Shown: positions 14,578 through 21,125 of the stretch, piece after piece
How the letters are laid out: each line of letters begins with the position of its first letter
How positions within the stretch are numbered: the stretch's first letter is position 1
IMG/VR virus record: IMGVR_UViG_3300046010_002014
Coordinates: 1 to 27,363 of that record
Strand: one strand, 5' to 3'
Source of the DNA: a virus
DNA: 27,363 nt
Translations under genes and position numbers: made by a program
The notes under the pieces: model-generated
Told to the model about the DNA's origin: nothing
Seen by the model: only the letters and a program-made list of their open reading frames with translations
Databases searched by the model: none

Positions 14578-15233
14578 TCTAATTCATCAATAGAAGCCAT
14601 TACTGGTTTTGCAACACCCAACTCTTCATCTAAATCTGTCGCAGGAATTACTTCTACGTCAGTAGCACCACCTACTAATAAACGTTTAATACGTTCTTTT
14701 ATTTCTGCTTCTAAGTCAGCAGAATTTTTATGAGTAATGGTTATCTCGCTGCGCTCAGTAAATACACCAATATCACTATGCTTACCTAAAAGCTCTAGGG
14801 CTTTAATTTCTATTTTAGTATCCCCACACGTTGCAAGTTCTACTAACTTAGCGGTAATAAATTGACGTGCTTGCACAACATCGGCAAACACTGGGGAGTC
14901 ATACTTATTAATAATAGTTCTTAGGGTTGCGGCTACGCCGCCCTTCATTAATTCTTTCTTTACTTTTCTTGCTGGAAGCACCTTACCAGCTTGCCTGAAT
15001 AACTCTTCGGCTTTGGCTTGGTCATTGGGGTCCATCTCTAGCGGCATGCCCAACTCATGGAGCAGCAACGCCGTATCCCCCGCAACAATCATTTTTTCTT
15101 TTATATGGTCGGGGGTCTCTGAAGAGAGATCAAACGGTATAGGTCTATCTGTGGTGGGTTCTATTTTAATCACGGGAATAAGGGCACCGAGATTGGGATG
15201 GCTGAATGTATATGTAATTAATAATTTTTGCAA
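14574..15233 (-). CDS. Probable terminase small subunit
   Basis: A 219-aa protein in the position where the DNA-recognition subunit lies, overlapping terL by four bases. The middle part is helical (IKEKMIVAGDTALLLHELGM and GGVAATLRTIINKYDSP) and the C-terminal part charged (SADLEAEIKERIKRLLVGG). The visible motifs do not settle the family, so the call rests on position and size. The frame opens with TTG; an AGGAG site lies upstream but is bracketed by a CTCCT that could pair with it. A GTG 19 codons in (VIKIEP) is an alternative start. Codons are AT-rich compared with the portal gene. Confidence 0.65.
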   Translation of the reverse strand: MQKLLITYTFSHPNLGALIPVIKIEPTTDRPIPFDLSSETPDHIKEKMIVAGDTALLLHELGMPLEMDPNDQAKAEELFRQAGKVLPARKVKKELMKGGVAATLRTIINKYDSPVFADVVQARQFITAKLVELATCGDTKIEIKALELLGKHSDIGVFTERSEITITHKNSADLEAEIKERIKRLLVGGATDVEVIPATDLDEELGVAKPVMASIDELE

Positions 15234-15781
15234 GAGGAGGTTGTGACTCCTTACCGGGGGGTGTTTCTATATAAGGGGGTAAGATAATTGTGGTGAAATT
15301 TGAATAGGTAGGGGGGGTAATTTTATTTGGAGTGATGGGATGAGCGGCACAGTATGTATGAGCGTGGCGGGGCCGTCAAAGCCAGTTTGGGGGGGTCGGG
15401 GTACGGTGGTATTACATTATATTTATTTTCTTACGTATAGGGGCGGATTGTGGTACATTCCAACCAAGCCCACCAATGGGCGATCAACGGAAAACCTCCC
15501 GCCAACGCGAAACAACGTCAAAGGGGAGGGGAGAGGGGAGCCTTGCTTTAGGTGGCGATCGATCGCTGTACACTGGTACGGTTAAGGTCAAAGCCTAAAG
15601 GGGTGCACAACGCGACAGGAACGACCGAAATTCCCCCTTCGCAAATAGCGATACGCTAACGAAACGCGCAAGCGTTGATCGGGCCGGATCGAAAGTTGCA
15701 ACCCGTCAAAAAGCGGGATTGGGCGTGTACCAAGCCACTGACCCAAGCAAGAAAACTGTAATCGAAGTACCCGTTGCCAAT

Positions 15782-15833
15782 CCGCGCAGGCAAAGCTACT
15801 AGGTCAAACCTTGGTAGCCCATACCCTGCGCGG
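15782..15833 (+). promoter_or_regulatory. Two-tier stem-loop in the leader of the first right-arm gene
   Basis: An outer perfect 9-bp stem, CCGCGCAGG (15782-15790) with CCTGCGCGG (15825-15833), encloses an inner stem of GCTAC/GTAGC plus U-G, A-U and two G-C pairs around a TCAAA loop (15795-15818). There is no U-tract after it, so it is not a normal terminator. It sits about 45 bases before the start codon of the 172-aa gene and could act as a leader RNA structure or as a protein-binding DNA site. Confidence 0.7.
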
Positions 15834-15834
15834 G

Positions 15835-15852
15835 TCTTACATTAGCAGTCTA
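15835..15852 (+). repeat. 18-bp inverted repeat, left arm
   Basis: TCTTACATTAGCAGTCTA, an exact reverse complement of the segment at 16459-16476. The two arms enclose the 172-aa gene. A 13-of-14 match to the first 14 bases occurs again in direct orientation at 16867-16880, before the zinc-ribbon gene. The arm lies directly after the two-tier hairpin and some 20 bases before the AAGGA ribosome site of the gene. Confidence 0.9.
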
Positions 15853-15878
15853 TCAACTACTAACTTAAGGAAATTATC

Positions 15879-16397
15879 ATGGCACTCAAACCTACCGCAA
15901 TCCTTACCAAGGACATCGCAAGCATTGGACGCGCAGGGGTCAAGTTGACCCGCATGATTCAAGATGCGGCAGTGCAAGCGATTGGCTACTCATTGGTGCA
16001 TGGCGACATCACAATCGGACAACGCCTCTTCGAGGCTTGCCCCAAGGGTGTTCGTCGTAACTCACTAGTAGCATACCTTGAGAAGTTCGGTGCATTCCAA
16101 TGGGATGCTAAGAGCAAGAGCCTCAGACATCGTAAGACTGAGATCGAGTTCACCGAGCAATATGAGCAAGATCTTATGAATACCGCTTGGGATGACGCCA
16201 AGCCTGAGCCTGAGATTGTAAGTGTTTATGATGTACAGAAAGAGTTCGACAAGTTCATCAAGCGTATGGAAAAACTGCGCCAAGATGCAGAGATTACATT
16301 GCACCACAAGGCATTGTTAGATTCCTTACAAGAAACATCCTCGCAGTACAACGCACGCCTAATGTTAGGCGAAGCAGCAGACAAAGCAGTATTGTAA
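15879..16397 (+). CDS. First right-arm gene, unknown function
   Basis: A 172-aa protein with an AAGGAA site eight bases before ATG. The first half looks globular and mixed (IASIGRAGVKLTRMIQDAA, then GYSLVHGDITIGQRLFE); the second half is charged and helical (VYDVQKEFDKFIKRMEKL). I recognise no domain. As the first gene of the rightward arm, behind a long structured leader, it may be an early protein made at once on infection. It is enclosed by a perfect 18-bp inverted repeat, so it may be specially regulated or movable. The gene is followed by a GC-rich hairpin. Confidence 0.8.
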   Translation: MALKPTAILTKDIASIGRAGVKLTRMIQDAAVQAIGYSLVHGDITIGQRLFEACPKGVRRNSLVAYLEKFGAFQWDAKSKSLRHRKTEIEFTEQYEQDLMNTAWDDAKPEPEIVSVYDVQKEFDKFIKRMEKLRQDAEITLHHKALLDSLQETSSQYNARLMLGEAADKAVL

Positions 16398-16405
16398 GAA
16401 CACGG

Positions 16406-16426
16406 GAGGGAGTCTTACACTCCCTC
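16406..16426 (+). terminator. Possible terminator-like hairpin after the first right-arm gene
   Basis: GAGGGAGT (16406-16413) and ACTCCCTC (16419-16426) form a perfect 8-bp stem with a CTTAC loop, nine bases after the stop codon. It is followed by TTACACTATGTTT, not a clean U-run, so termination would be weak or factor-dependent. The loop and 3' edge each contain a copy of the CTTACA motif. Confidence 0.45.
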
Positions 16427-16458
16427 TTACACTATGTTTCCCTTTAGAATCAACAACT

Positions 16459-16476
16459 TAGACTGCTAATGTAAGA
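16459..16476 (-). repeat. 18-bp inverted repeat, right arm
   Basis: TAGACTGCTAATGTAAGA, the exact reverse complement of the arm at 15835-15852. It is followed by TGTAAGGC and six T. Matching stops abruptly on both sides, with no match in the adjacent bases. Confidence 0.9.
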
Positions 16477-16759
16477 TGTAAGGCTTTTTTCGGGAAATAT
16501 GCAGGGGTCTGGGGTCGCAAGCCTCTCGCCAAGTGCAGTCCTCCCCCGTTATAACTTCTGGGCAACTCTTATATATATAGGAAAAACTACTTACTTACTT
16601 ACACTACGCTCGCAACTTATTGATTTCAAACACGAAAATCGCGTAAGTCCACTTATAAATCTTATGACGATTCTCTTACAAAGCCTGTTTTCTCTTACAC
16701 CCCTCTTACACAACCCCTGCCTACACCCTGCGTGACTAGGCTCTATCTTACACTGTGTT

Positions 16760-16788
16760 ACATCGTAATTATTACGATGTGGTATAAT
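16760..16788 (+). promoter_or_regulatory. Extended -10 promoter with palindromic operator
   Basis: ACATCGTAAT (16760-16769) and ATTACGATGT (16771-16780) are perfect inverted arms around a single T, a repressor-operator shape. Immediately after comes TGGTATAAT, a perfect extended -10 promoter element (TATAAT at 16783-16788). The operator occupies the place of the -35 box, where only a weak TTACA is found. A start some 7 bases on would read into the miniprotein gene at 16808. This most likely drives the right-arm operon and is controlled by a dimeric DNA-binding protein. Confidence 0.75.
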
Positions 16789-16807
16789 GTAATCTTCTGG
16801 AGGCAAC

Positions 16808-16891
16808 ATGATTGATGACAACTTCGTCGGTGGATTCGTTGTAGCTATGCTCTTAGTCACAATAGTTCTTACATTAACAGGAGCGATCTAG
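16808..16891 (+). CDS. 27-aa single-span membrane miniprotein
   Basis: A short frame with a TGGAGG site five bases before ATG and TAG immediately before the next ATG. The product, MIDDNFVGGFVVAMLLVTIV followed by LTLTGAI, is a short acidic N-terminus and one hydrophobic segment of about 18 residues. It is the first gene after the extended -10 promoter. It could be a small inner-membrane protein acting early on the host, but no family is recognised. The strong ribosome site and exact junction with the next gene support it. Confidence 0.65.
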   Translation: MIDDNFVGGFVVAMLLVTIVLTLTGAI

Positions 16892-17104
16892 ATGGTACGT
16901 TTCTTACACTGCCGTGAATGCGGCGACGAGTTGCACGACCCTGTGCACACCCTAGCGGGATTCTGTTGGGACTGCCGCGAGCAAGCGGCAATCGATGCGC
17001 GGAAAGCATGGTGCATAGCACCCCTGCACAAGAGCAACTACATGCTGATAACCAACAAGCAAGATCTGCAAGGGTTGAACAACAAAGGAGGGTTAGTGCG
17101 ATGA
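16892..17104 (+). CDS. Small zinc-ribbon protein
   Basis: A 70-aa protein with CRECGDELHD at 8-17 and CWDC at about 25-28, two CxxC pairs spaced as in a zinc ribbon, and a further Cys later. It starts directly after the TAG of the miniprotein, with AGGAG eight bases upstream, and overlaps the next gene by four bases (ATGA). Small zinc ribbons in phage early regions may bind nucleic acid or host proteins; no specific function is supported. A frame shifted by one base overlaps it and leads into the next gene but is only a shadow upstream of 17101. Confidence 0.72.
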   Translation: MVRFLHCRECGDELHDPVHTLAGFCWDCREQAAIDARKAWCIAPLHKSNYMLITNKQDLQGLNNKGGLVR

Positions 17105-17277
17105 AGAAGTTTGAAGTCGAGTTCAGAAGGGCGTCGTACATCATCGTAACCGTCGAGGCTGAGTCGAGAGACGAGGCGGAAGATAAGGCGTGGCAAGAGC
17201 TTGAGTTCCTAGCCACGCAGCCAACGCATATTGACGACAGCTCTTGGGATGTTGAATCAATCGAGGAGAGTGTATGA
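17101..17277 (+). CDS. 58-aa small protein, paralogue of the 70-aa protein downstream
   Basis: A 58-aa acidic protein beginning MKKFEVEFRRASYIIVTVEA and ending SSWDVESIEESV, with AAAGGAGG upstream of the ATG. The strand-helix pattern (FEVEF, IIVTVEAESRDEAED) and the DxWDxES end match the 70-aa protein at 17621, so the two are paralogues; both recall the small DpnD/PcfM-type fold (recollection). It overlaps both neighbours by ATGA. Its frame is open further upstream, but the ribosome site and paralogy fix this start. Function unknown. Confidence 0.75.
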   Translation: MKKFEVEFRRASYIIVTVEAESRDEAEDKAWQELEFLATQPTHIDDSSWDVESIEESV

Positions 17278-17624
17278 AAACGAGTGAACTAACAGGACTT
17301 GCCCTTGATTGGGCAGTGGCGAAGTGTGAAGGGCATAACATGGATTACTTCCAGGTTGTCGATGCGTACCTACCGTCAACCGACTGGGCGCAGGCAGGCC
17401 CGATCATTGAGCGGGAGGGGATAAGCGTGATGCTGTCTTTCCGCGACAGTTACGCCGAGGGTGCGAATGCCAAACCGTCGGGTTGGTGCGCTAGAAAATA
17501 TCAATACGGAGTGCTTAACGAGCCGCTTAGTTACGGCCCCACGCCCCTAGTTGCTGCTATGCGGTGTTACGTAGCAAGTAAGTTAGGCGACGAAGTGGAG
17601 ATACCAGAGGAGGTAAAAGCATGA
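17274..17624 (+). CDS. DUF2591 / NinX-like protein
   Basis: A 116-aa protein. MKTSELTGLALDWAVAKCEG at the start, PSTDWAQAGPIIEREGI in the middle and YGPTPLVAAMRCYVASKLGD at the end are the hallmarks of the DUF2591 family found in phages, related to lambda-type NinX. Its biochemical role is unknown. It overlaps both neighbours by four bases and lies between two paralogous small proteins, so the three may be a functional unit. Confidence 0.88.
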   Translation: MKTSELTGLALDWAVAKCEGHNMDYFQVVDAYLPSTDWAQAGPIIEREGISVMLSFRDSYAEGANAKPSGWCARKYQYGVLNEPLSYGPTPLVAAMRCYVASKLGDEVEIPEEVKA

Positions 17625-17833
17625 AGTCTTATGTAGTCGAATTTACGTACAACGTCATTCCCACAATCAAGATCGTTGTCGATGCACAAGACCCCAAGGA
17701 GGCAGAAGAGTTAGCCCTTGAGCAGTTAGAAGAAGCATACGAGAACGATTGGGTAGACCAGATGAGCACCTTCGATGCTAACGATTGGGACATCGAGTCA
17801 GTAGCCGTTGAGAAGTTCAATCCCTACAAGTAG
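17621..17833 (+). CDS. 70-aa acidic protein, paralogue of the 58-aa gene upstream
   Basis: A 70-aa acidic protein starting MKSYVVEFTYNVIPTIKIVV and ending NDWDIESVAVEKFNPYK. It shares with the 58-aa gene the VEF start, a V-x-A-x-D/S strand turn, an acidic EA-rich helix, and the (D/S)xWD(I/V)ES(V/I) end. It overlaps the DUF2591 gene stop (ATGA). A 37-base gap follows before the AAA+ gene, the end of this tightly coupled group. Function unknown. Confidence 0.78.
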   Translation: MKSYVVEFTYNVIPTIKIVVDAQDPKEAEELALEQLEEAYENDWVDQMSTFDANDWDIESVAVEKFNPYK

Positions 17834-17870
17834 CAACTAATGACGAACAACAAACAACCAAGGAGTATTT

Positions 17871-18950
17871 ATGGATGACACCACAGTAACCAAAGACCGC
17901 TACGTATCACTAGCCGAGGCAGCATCCCTCATCGTTTCCGTCCCTGAGAATCGTTTCTGTCTCGTGGGTGAGCCTGGGATTGGCAAGTCCTCAATCCTCA
18001 AACCCTTAGCGCAACTGCTACCTGCCGAGGAGTATGAGTTCACCTATGTCGATGTGCCCTCCCTAGAACTTGGCGATACAGCTATACCCGTCCCCAACAA
18101 AGAGTCAAAAATCCTCGAATACCTACCCAATGGTAGGTTCAAACTGCATACCAACAAGAAGGTAGTCATCTGCCTCGATGAGTTTGGTAAGGGTGCAGAC
18201 CCTGTGAAGAACATGCTACATCCACTGCTAGAAGAGAATGCCCCTCGCCTTGCAGACCGACCCCTACCCGAAGGATCCCTCGTATTCCTAACAGGTAACT
18301 TCCGCACCGATGGTGTAGGTGACAACCTCAAGGCGCATACCATTCAGCGTATATCAGAGGTAAAGGTACGCAAGCCCGATGCCGATGAGTGGCTACTGTG
18401 GGCAGCAGCAAACAACATAGCAAGAGAGGTGCGTGCATGGGTCAAGATGTTCCCCGACTCGCTAGCATCCTACCGAGACCCTGGGCAGGGTAGCAACCCA
18501 TACATCTTCAACCCTCGCAAGCCCACCATGTCTGCTGTCTCACCGCGCACGCTGTCTCGTGCCTCTAACATCGTGCATAGACGCAAGCAGTTGACACCCA
18601 ACGCAGTGCATGCCGCACTTGCAGGTACAGCAGGTGATGCCTTCGCGGATTCGTTCGCGGCGTATTTGCAGTTCTCGGATCAACTCCCTCCGATGGAGAC
18701 ACTAGTCACTAACCCAACCGCTGCACGAGTGCCCACCGAGTCAGGTGCTCAAGCCATACTCGTCTACGGCATGATCGACATGCTGAGCAAGGAGACCGTG
18801 GATCCCTTCATGCAGTACGTGGTGCGCCTCAACCCTGACTGGACTGCATGCTTCTGCATATCAGTAGCTAAAGACCCAGACAAGCAACACATTGCGTTCA
18901 GTAACCCTCGGTTCAGTGCGTGGTGTGCCGAGAACCAAGACTTACTCTAA
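17871..18950 (+). CDS. MoxR-like AAA+ ATPase
   Basis: A 359-aa ATPase. Walker A GEPGIGKS at 33-40, Walker B VVICLDEFG at 98-106, sensor 1 TGN at 141-143 and an IQRI arginine near 160 are present, as in MoxR/NorQ/CbbQ-type AAA+ proteins (AAA_5). Such enzymes remodel or insert cofactors into partner proteins and usually act with a vWA protein, and one lies two genes downstream. AAGGAG lies six bases before the ATG. In related phages and mobile elements this type is often annotated CobS. The C-terminal 150 residues carry no motif I recognise. Confidence 0.9.
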   Translation: MDDTTVTKDRYVSLAEAASLIVSVPENRFCLVGEPGIGKSSILKPLAQLLPAEEYEFTYVDVPSLELGDTAIPVPNKESKILEYLPNGRFKLHTNKKVVICLDEFGKGADPVKNMLHPLLEENAPRLADRPLPEGSLVFLTGNFRTDGVGDNLKAHTIQRISEVKVRKPDADEWLLWAAANNIAREVRAWVKMFPDSLASYRDPGQGSNPYIFNPRKPTMSAVSPRTLSRASNIVHRRKQLTPNAVHAALAGTAGDAFADSFAAYLQFSDQLPPMETLVTNPTAARVPTESGAQAILVYGMIDMLSKETVDPFMQYVVRLNPDWTACFCISVAKDPDKQHIAFSNPRFSAWCAENQDLL

Positions 18951-18971
18951 ACAAACCAAGGAGAACATAGC

Positions 18972-19838
18972 ATGACTATCCTAGCTAACGCAGTACTTGT
19001 CGAACTCAACATCTCAACGTGGACTGCATATAAGTTGGACAAGCAGCAATCCGCGAAGATCGTTGCAGATAACAACGCAACCGAGAGCGATGCCGCTCGC
19101 GTCAACAAGAACCTCATGGCAGGTACATCCCTGCTCAAGAACATCAATGACTACGTTGCGAAGGTTCGCGTGTGGCACATAGCGCAGACGCTGCCGTGGG
19201 CAGAGAAGGGTCCGAGACTACTACCGATGAAGAACTTCTTTGCCTACAAGCAGCAACTCAACCAGATGGAAGGGAACGTCTCCGCACTGGTGCGGACATT
19301 CGTCGATGCTTATCCTAACCTCGTATCCGTAGCAGCATTCAAGACCGGTGGGTTTTTCAACCGTGATGACTACCCGTCAGTTGATGAGGTCTCTCGCAAG
19401 TTCAGCTTCAGGTATGCCTTCACCCCTGTGCCACAAGCAGGACACTTCATACTCGACACACACAACGAGGTGATGCAAGAGCTAGCTACAAACTACGAGG
19501 CCGAGGCTAACCGCAGGATAGGTGAAGCGATGAAGGATGCGTGGGGTAGGTTGCACGAGACACTGAAGCACCTCTCAGATCGCATGACCGATGCACCTGC
19601 TGAGCAAGAAGATAAGAAGAAGCGGTATCACGACAGCATGTTGACTAATGCACACGAGCTATGTGCACTGCTTACTGCGTTCAACATCACATCAGATCCT
19701 AACTTGGAACAAGCACGGCAGGACTTGGAGCGCACGCTGTCAGGGGTGAGGATAGACGACATCAAGGAGAGTGCCTCTGTCCGCAAGGAGATCAAGACCA
19801 AGGTAGACAGCATCATCAGTTCATACGAGTGGCTTTAA
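18972..19838 (+). CDS. Middle protein of the AAA+/vWA module
   Basis: A 288-aa protein with no motif of its own that I can name. It has an early SxYKLDKQ region, a central AFKTGGFFNRDDYP and FRYAFTPVPQAGHF, and a C-terminal helical coiled-coil half (EAEANRRIGEAMKDAWGRL, then ERTLSGVRIDDIKESASV). Size and place between ATPase and vWA genes recall DUF3150-type proteins seen in phages and integrative elements (recollection). It follows the ATPase with 21 bases and AAGGAG. It may be an adaptor or substrate of the ATPase (inference). Confidence 0.8.
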   Translation: MTILANAVLVELNISTWTAYKLDKQQSAKIVADNNATESDAARVNKNLMAGTSLLKNINDYVAKVRVWHIAQTLPWAEKGPRLLPMKNFFAYKQQLNQMEGNVSALVRTFVDAYPNLVSVAAFKTGGFFNRDDYPSVDEVSRKFSFRYAFTPVPQAGHFILDTHNEVMQELATNYEAEANRRIGEAMKDAWGRLHETLKHLSDRMTDAPAEQEDKKKRYHDSMLTNAHELCALLTAFNITSDPNLEQARQDLERTLSGVRIDDIKESASVRKEIKTKVDSIISSYEWL

Positions 19839-19852
19839 TAACAGGAGGCTAT

Positions 19853-21115
19853 ATGCAAGCAACGCAAGCACTGGCACTAACCACTGAGCAGAGGCTAGCT
19901 GCACAGTCAAGGCGCATGACCAAGGTCAACATCAGCATCATGCGTGAGGATAGGTTCGCACTGTGGTCTGGGTTCTTATCACTGGGTGAGATACGCATAC
20001 TGGACAAGCAGTTCACTGCAAGGACCGATGGGCTTAACGAGGAGTACTCACTGCCATTCCTTGAGTCTCTTAGCGATAAGGAGATCGCCTTCGTCAGGTT
20101 GCACGAGATGCTGCACAAAGCCTTCAAGCACCTCACTATCTACAAGAAGCTATACAAGGAAGATGCCGAGTGTGCTAACAAGGCATGCGACTACCTCATC
20201 AACTACCTGCTGTGGGATACGGACAAGCAAGGGGTAGTCATCAAGATGCCCAAGATCGCACTGTTCGATCACAAGTATAAGGGTATGAACAGCAAGCAGA
20301 TCTATGACTTGCTACGCAAGCAGAAGCAAGGACAAGGACAAGGCACACCACAGCAGGGGCAGGGGCAACCTAGCCAAGGCAACCAACCTAGTATGGATGA
20401 GCATGACTGGGATGCAGCGAACGCTAGGAGTGAAGAGGATAAGGAGAAGCTAGAAGAGCAGATCAACACTGCCATACGCCAAGGCATGATCGCACACAAC
20501 AAGAAGAAGGGTAATACAAGCGGCGACCTCTATCGACAGCTACAAGAGTTGCTTGCTCCCCAAGTTGATTGGCGCGAGCAGTTGCGGTTCTTTATCAAGC
20601 AAGCGTGTCCAGACAAGACGCGCACCTCGTGGCGCAGGCTCAACCGTCGCATGCTTGAGCATGACATCTACATGCCTGTGCTGATCGGTGAGCAGATGAA
20701 GGACTTGGTCATTGCTGTGGATACATCAGGTTCTATTGGTGATAAGGAGCTAGTTGCATTCCTGACTGAGATCCAGTCTATCTGTGAGGAGGTACGACCA
20801 AGCAACCTGCACCTGCTCTACTGGGACACACGCATCGCTAATCACGAGACATATACCGACAGCAACCTTGAGCTACTGTCATCATCAACTAGGCCCAAGG
20901 GTGGGGGCGGCACTAGCCCTAGCTGCATCGCTAAGTATATGAAGGAGAAGCACATCGATGCTGAACTATGTATTGTGTTTACCGATGGTTATGTCGGCAG
21001 TGATTGGGGTGGTCCGGCAGAAGATTGGGTATCACCTGTCCTGTGGGCAATTGCAGATAACGCGCAAGCTGTTCCAGCTTTTGGGTCAGCTATACATGTC
21101 ACAGTTAATAAGTAA
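19853..21115 (+). CDS. Metallopeptidase-like/vWA protein (DUF2201 type)
   Basis: A 420-aa protein. The N-terminal part holds HEMLH (84-88), a zinc metallopeptidase-like HExxH. A Gln/Gly-rich linker (about 157-178) follows, then a C-terminal von Willebrand factor A domain with the metal site DTSGS (290-294), a GGGGTSP Thr and FTDGY (376-380). This order is typical of the DUF2201 family, partner of MoxR ATPases. I start at ATG 19853 because AGGAGG lies five bases upstream; a GTG at 19829 in the same frame overlaps the preceding gene. The linker is repetitive at DNA level (CAAGGA repeats). Confidence 0.9.
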   Translation: MQATQALALTTEQRLAAQSRRMTKVNISIMREDRFALWSGFLSLGEIRILDKQFTARTDGLNEEYSLPFLESLSDKEIAFVRLHEMLHKAFKHLTIYKKLYKEDAECANKACDYLINYLLWDTDKQGVVIKMPKIALFDHKYKGMNSKQIYDLLRKQKQGQGQGTPQQGQGQPSQGNQPSMDEHDWDAANARSEEDKEKLEEQINTAIRQGMIAHNKKKGNTSGDLYRQLQELLAPQVDWREQLRFFIKQACPDKTRTSWRRLNRRMLEHDIYMPVLIGEQMKDLVIAVDTSGSIGDKELVAFLTEIQSICEEVRPSNLHLLYWDTRIANHETYTDSNLELLSSSTRPKGGGGTSPSCIAKYMKEKHIDAELCIVFTDGYVGSDWGGPAEDWVSPVLWAIADNAQAVPAFGSAIHVTVNK

Positions 21116-21125
21116 GGAGTGGGTT

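Larger units (their letters stand above)
15234..15878. other. Divergent control region between late and early arms
   Basis: A stretch of 645 bases with no credible gene. The left half carries runs of G on the plus strand (15256-15261, 15275-15279, 15311-15317, 15389-15395) and a GGGG-A-GGGG-AGA-GGGG block at 15523-15538. A 12-bp palindrome GCGATCGATCGC lies at 15555-15566 and a GNRA hairpin AACGC-GCAA-GCGTT at 15663-15676. A TATAAT on the minus strand (15416-15421) could serve the late arm, but no good -35 box accompanies it. The right end holds a strong hairpin and one arm of the 18-bp inverted repeat. No tRNA found. Confidence 0.7.
16398..16807 (+). promoter_or_regulatory. Gene-poor control block with CTTACA motif array
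   Basis: A stretch of 410 bases without a credible gene. CTTACA occurs on the plus strand at 16414, 16426, 16598, 16675, 16694, 16705 and 16747, usually as CTCTTACAC; the reverse form TGTAAG occurs at 16393, 16470 and 16477. The same hexamer continues at 16868 and 16903 in the following genes. The block also contains a hairpin, the right arm of the inverted repeat with a T-run after it (ending 16490), and a palindrome-promoter unit at its right end. It may hold binding sites for a phage regulator or replication initiator. Confidence 0.6.

Noticed and set aside
15340-15585. 81-aa frame in the control region, plus strand.
   Set aside because: No ribosome site, biased Gly/Trp composition from G-runs, and no neighbour coupling.
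15541-15780. tRNA or tmRNA in the leader.
   Set aside because: No T-arm consensus or cloverleaf could be built; only isolated hairpins.
15835-16476. Insertion sequence with 18-bp terminal inverted repeats.
   Set aside because: The enclosed protein has no transposase motif, no target duplication flanks the arms, and a third partial arm occurs outside; a regulatory reading fits better.
16499-16860. Frames on both strands in the CTTACA block.
   Set aside because: No ribosome sites, and Leu/Ser-rich products explained by the repeated motif; they also overlap the palindrome and promoter.
20312-20400. Short tandem repeats (CAAGGA, CAGGGG) as a separate repeat element.
   Set aside because: They encode the Gln/Gly linker of the vWA protein in frame, so they need no separate explanation.
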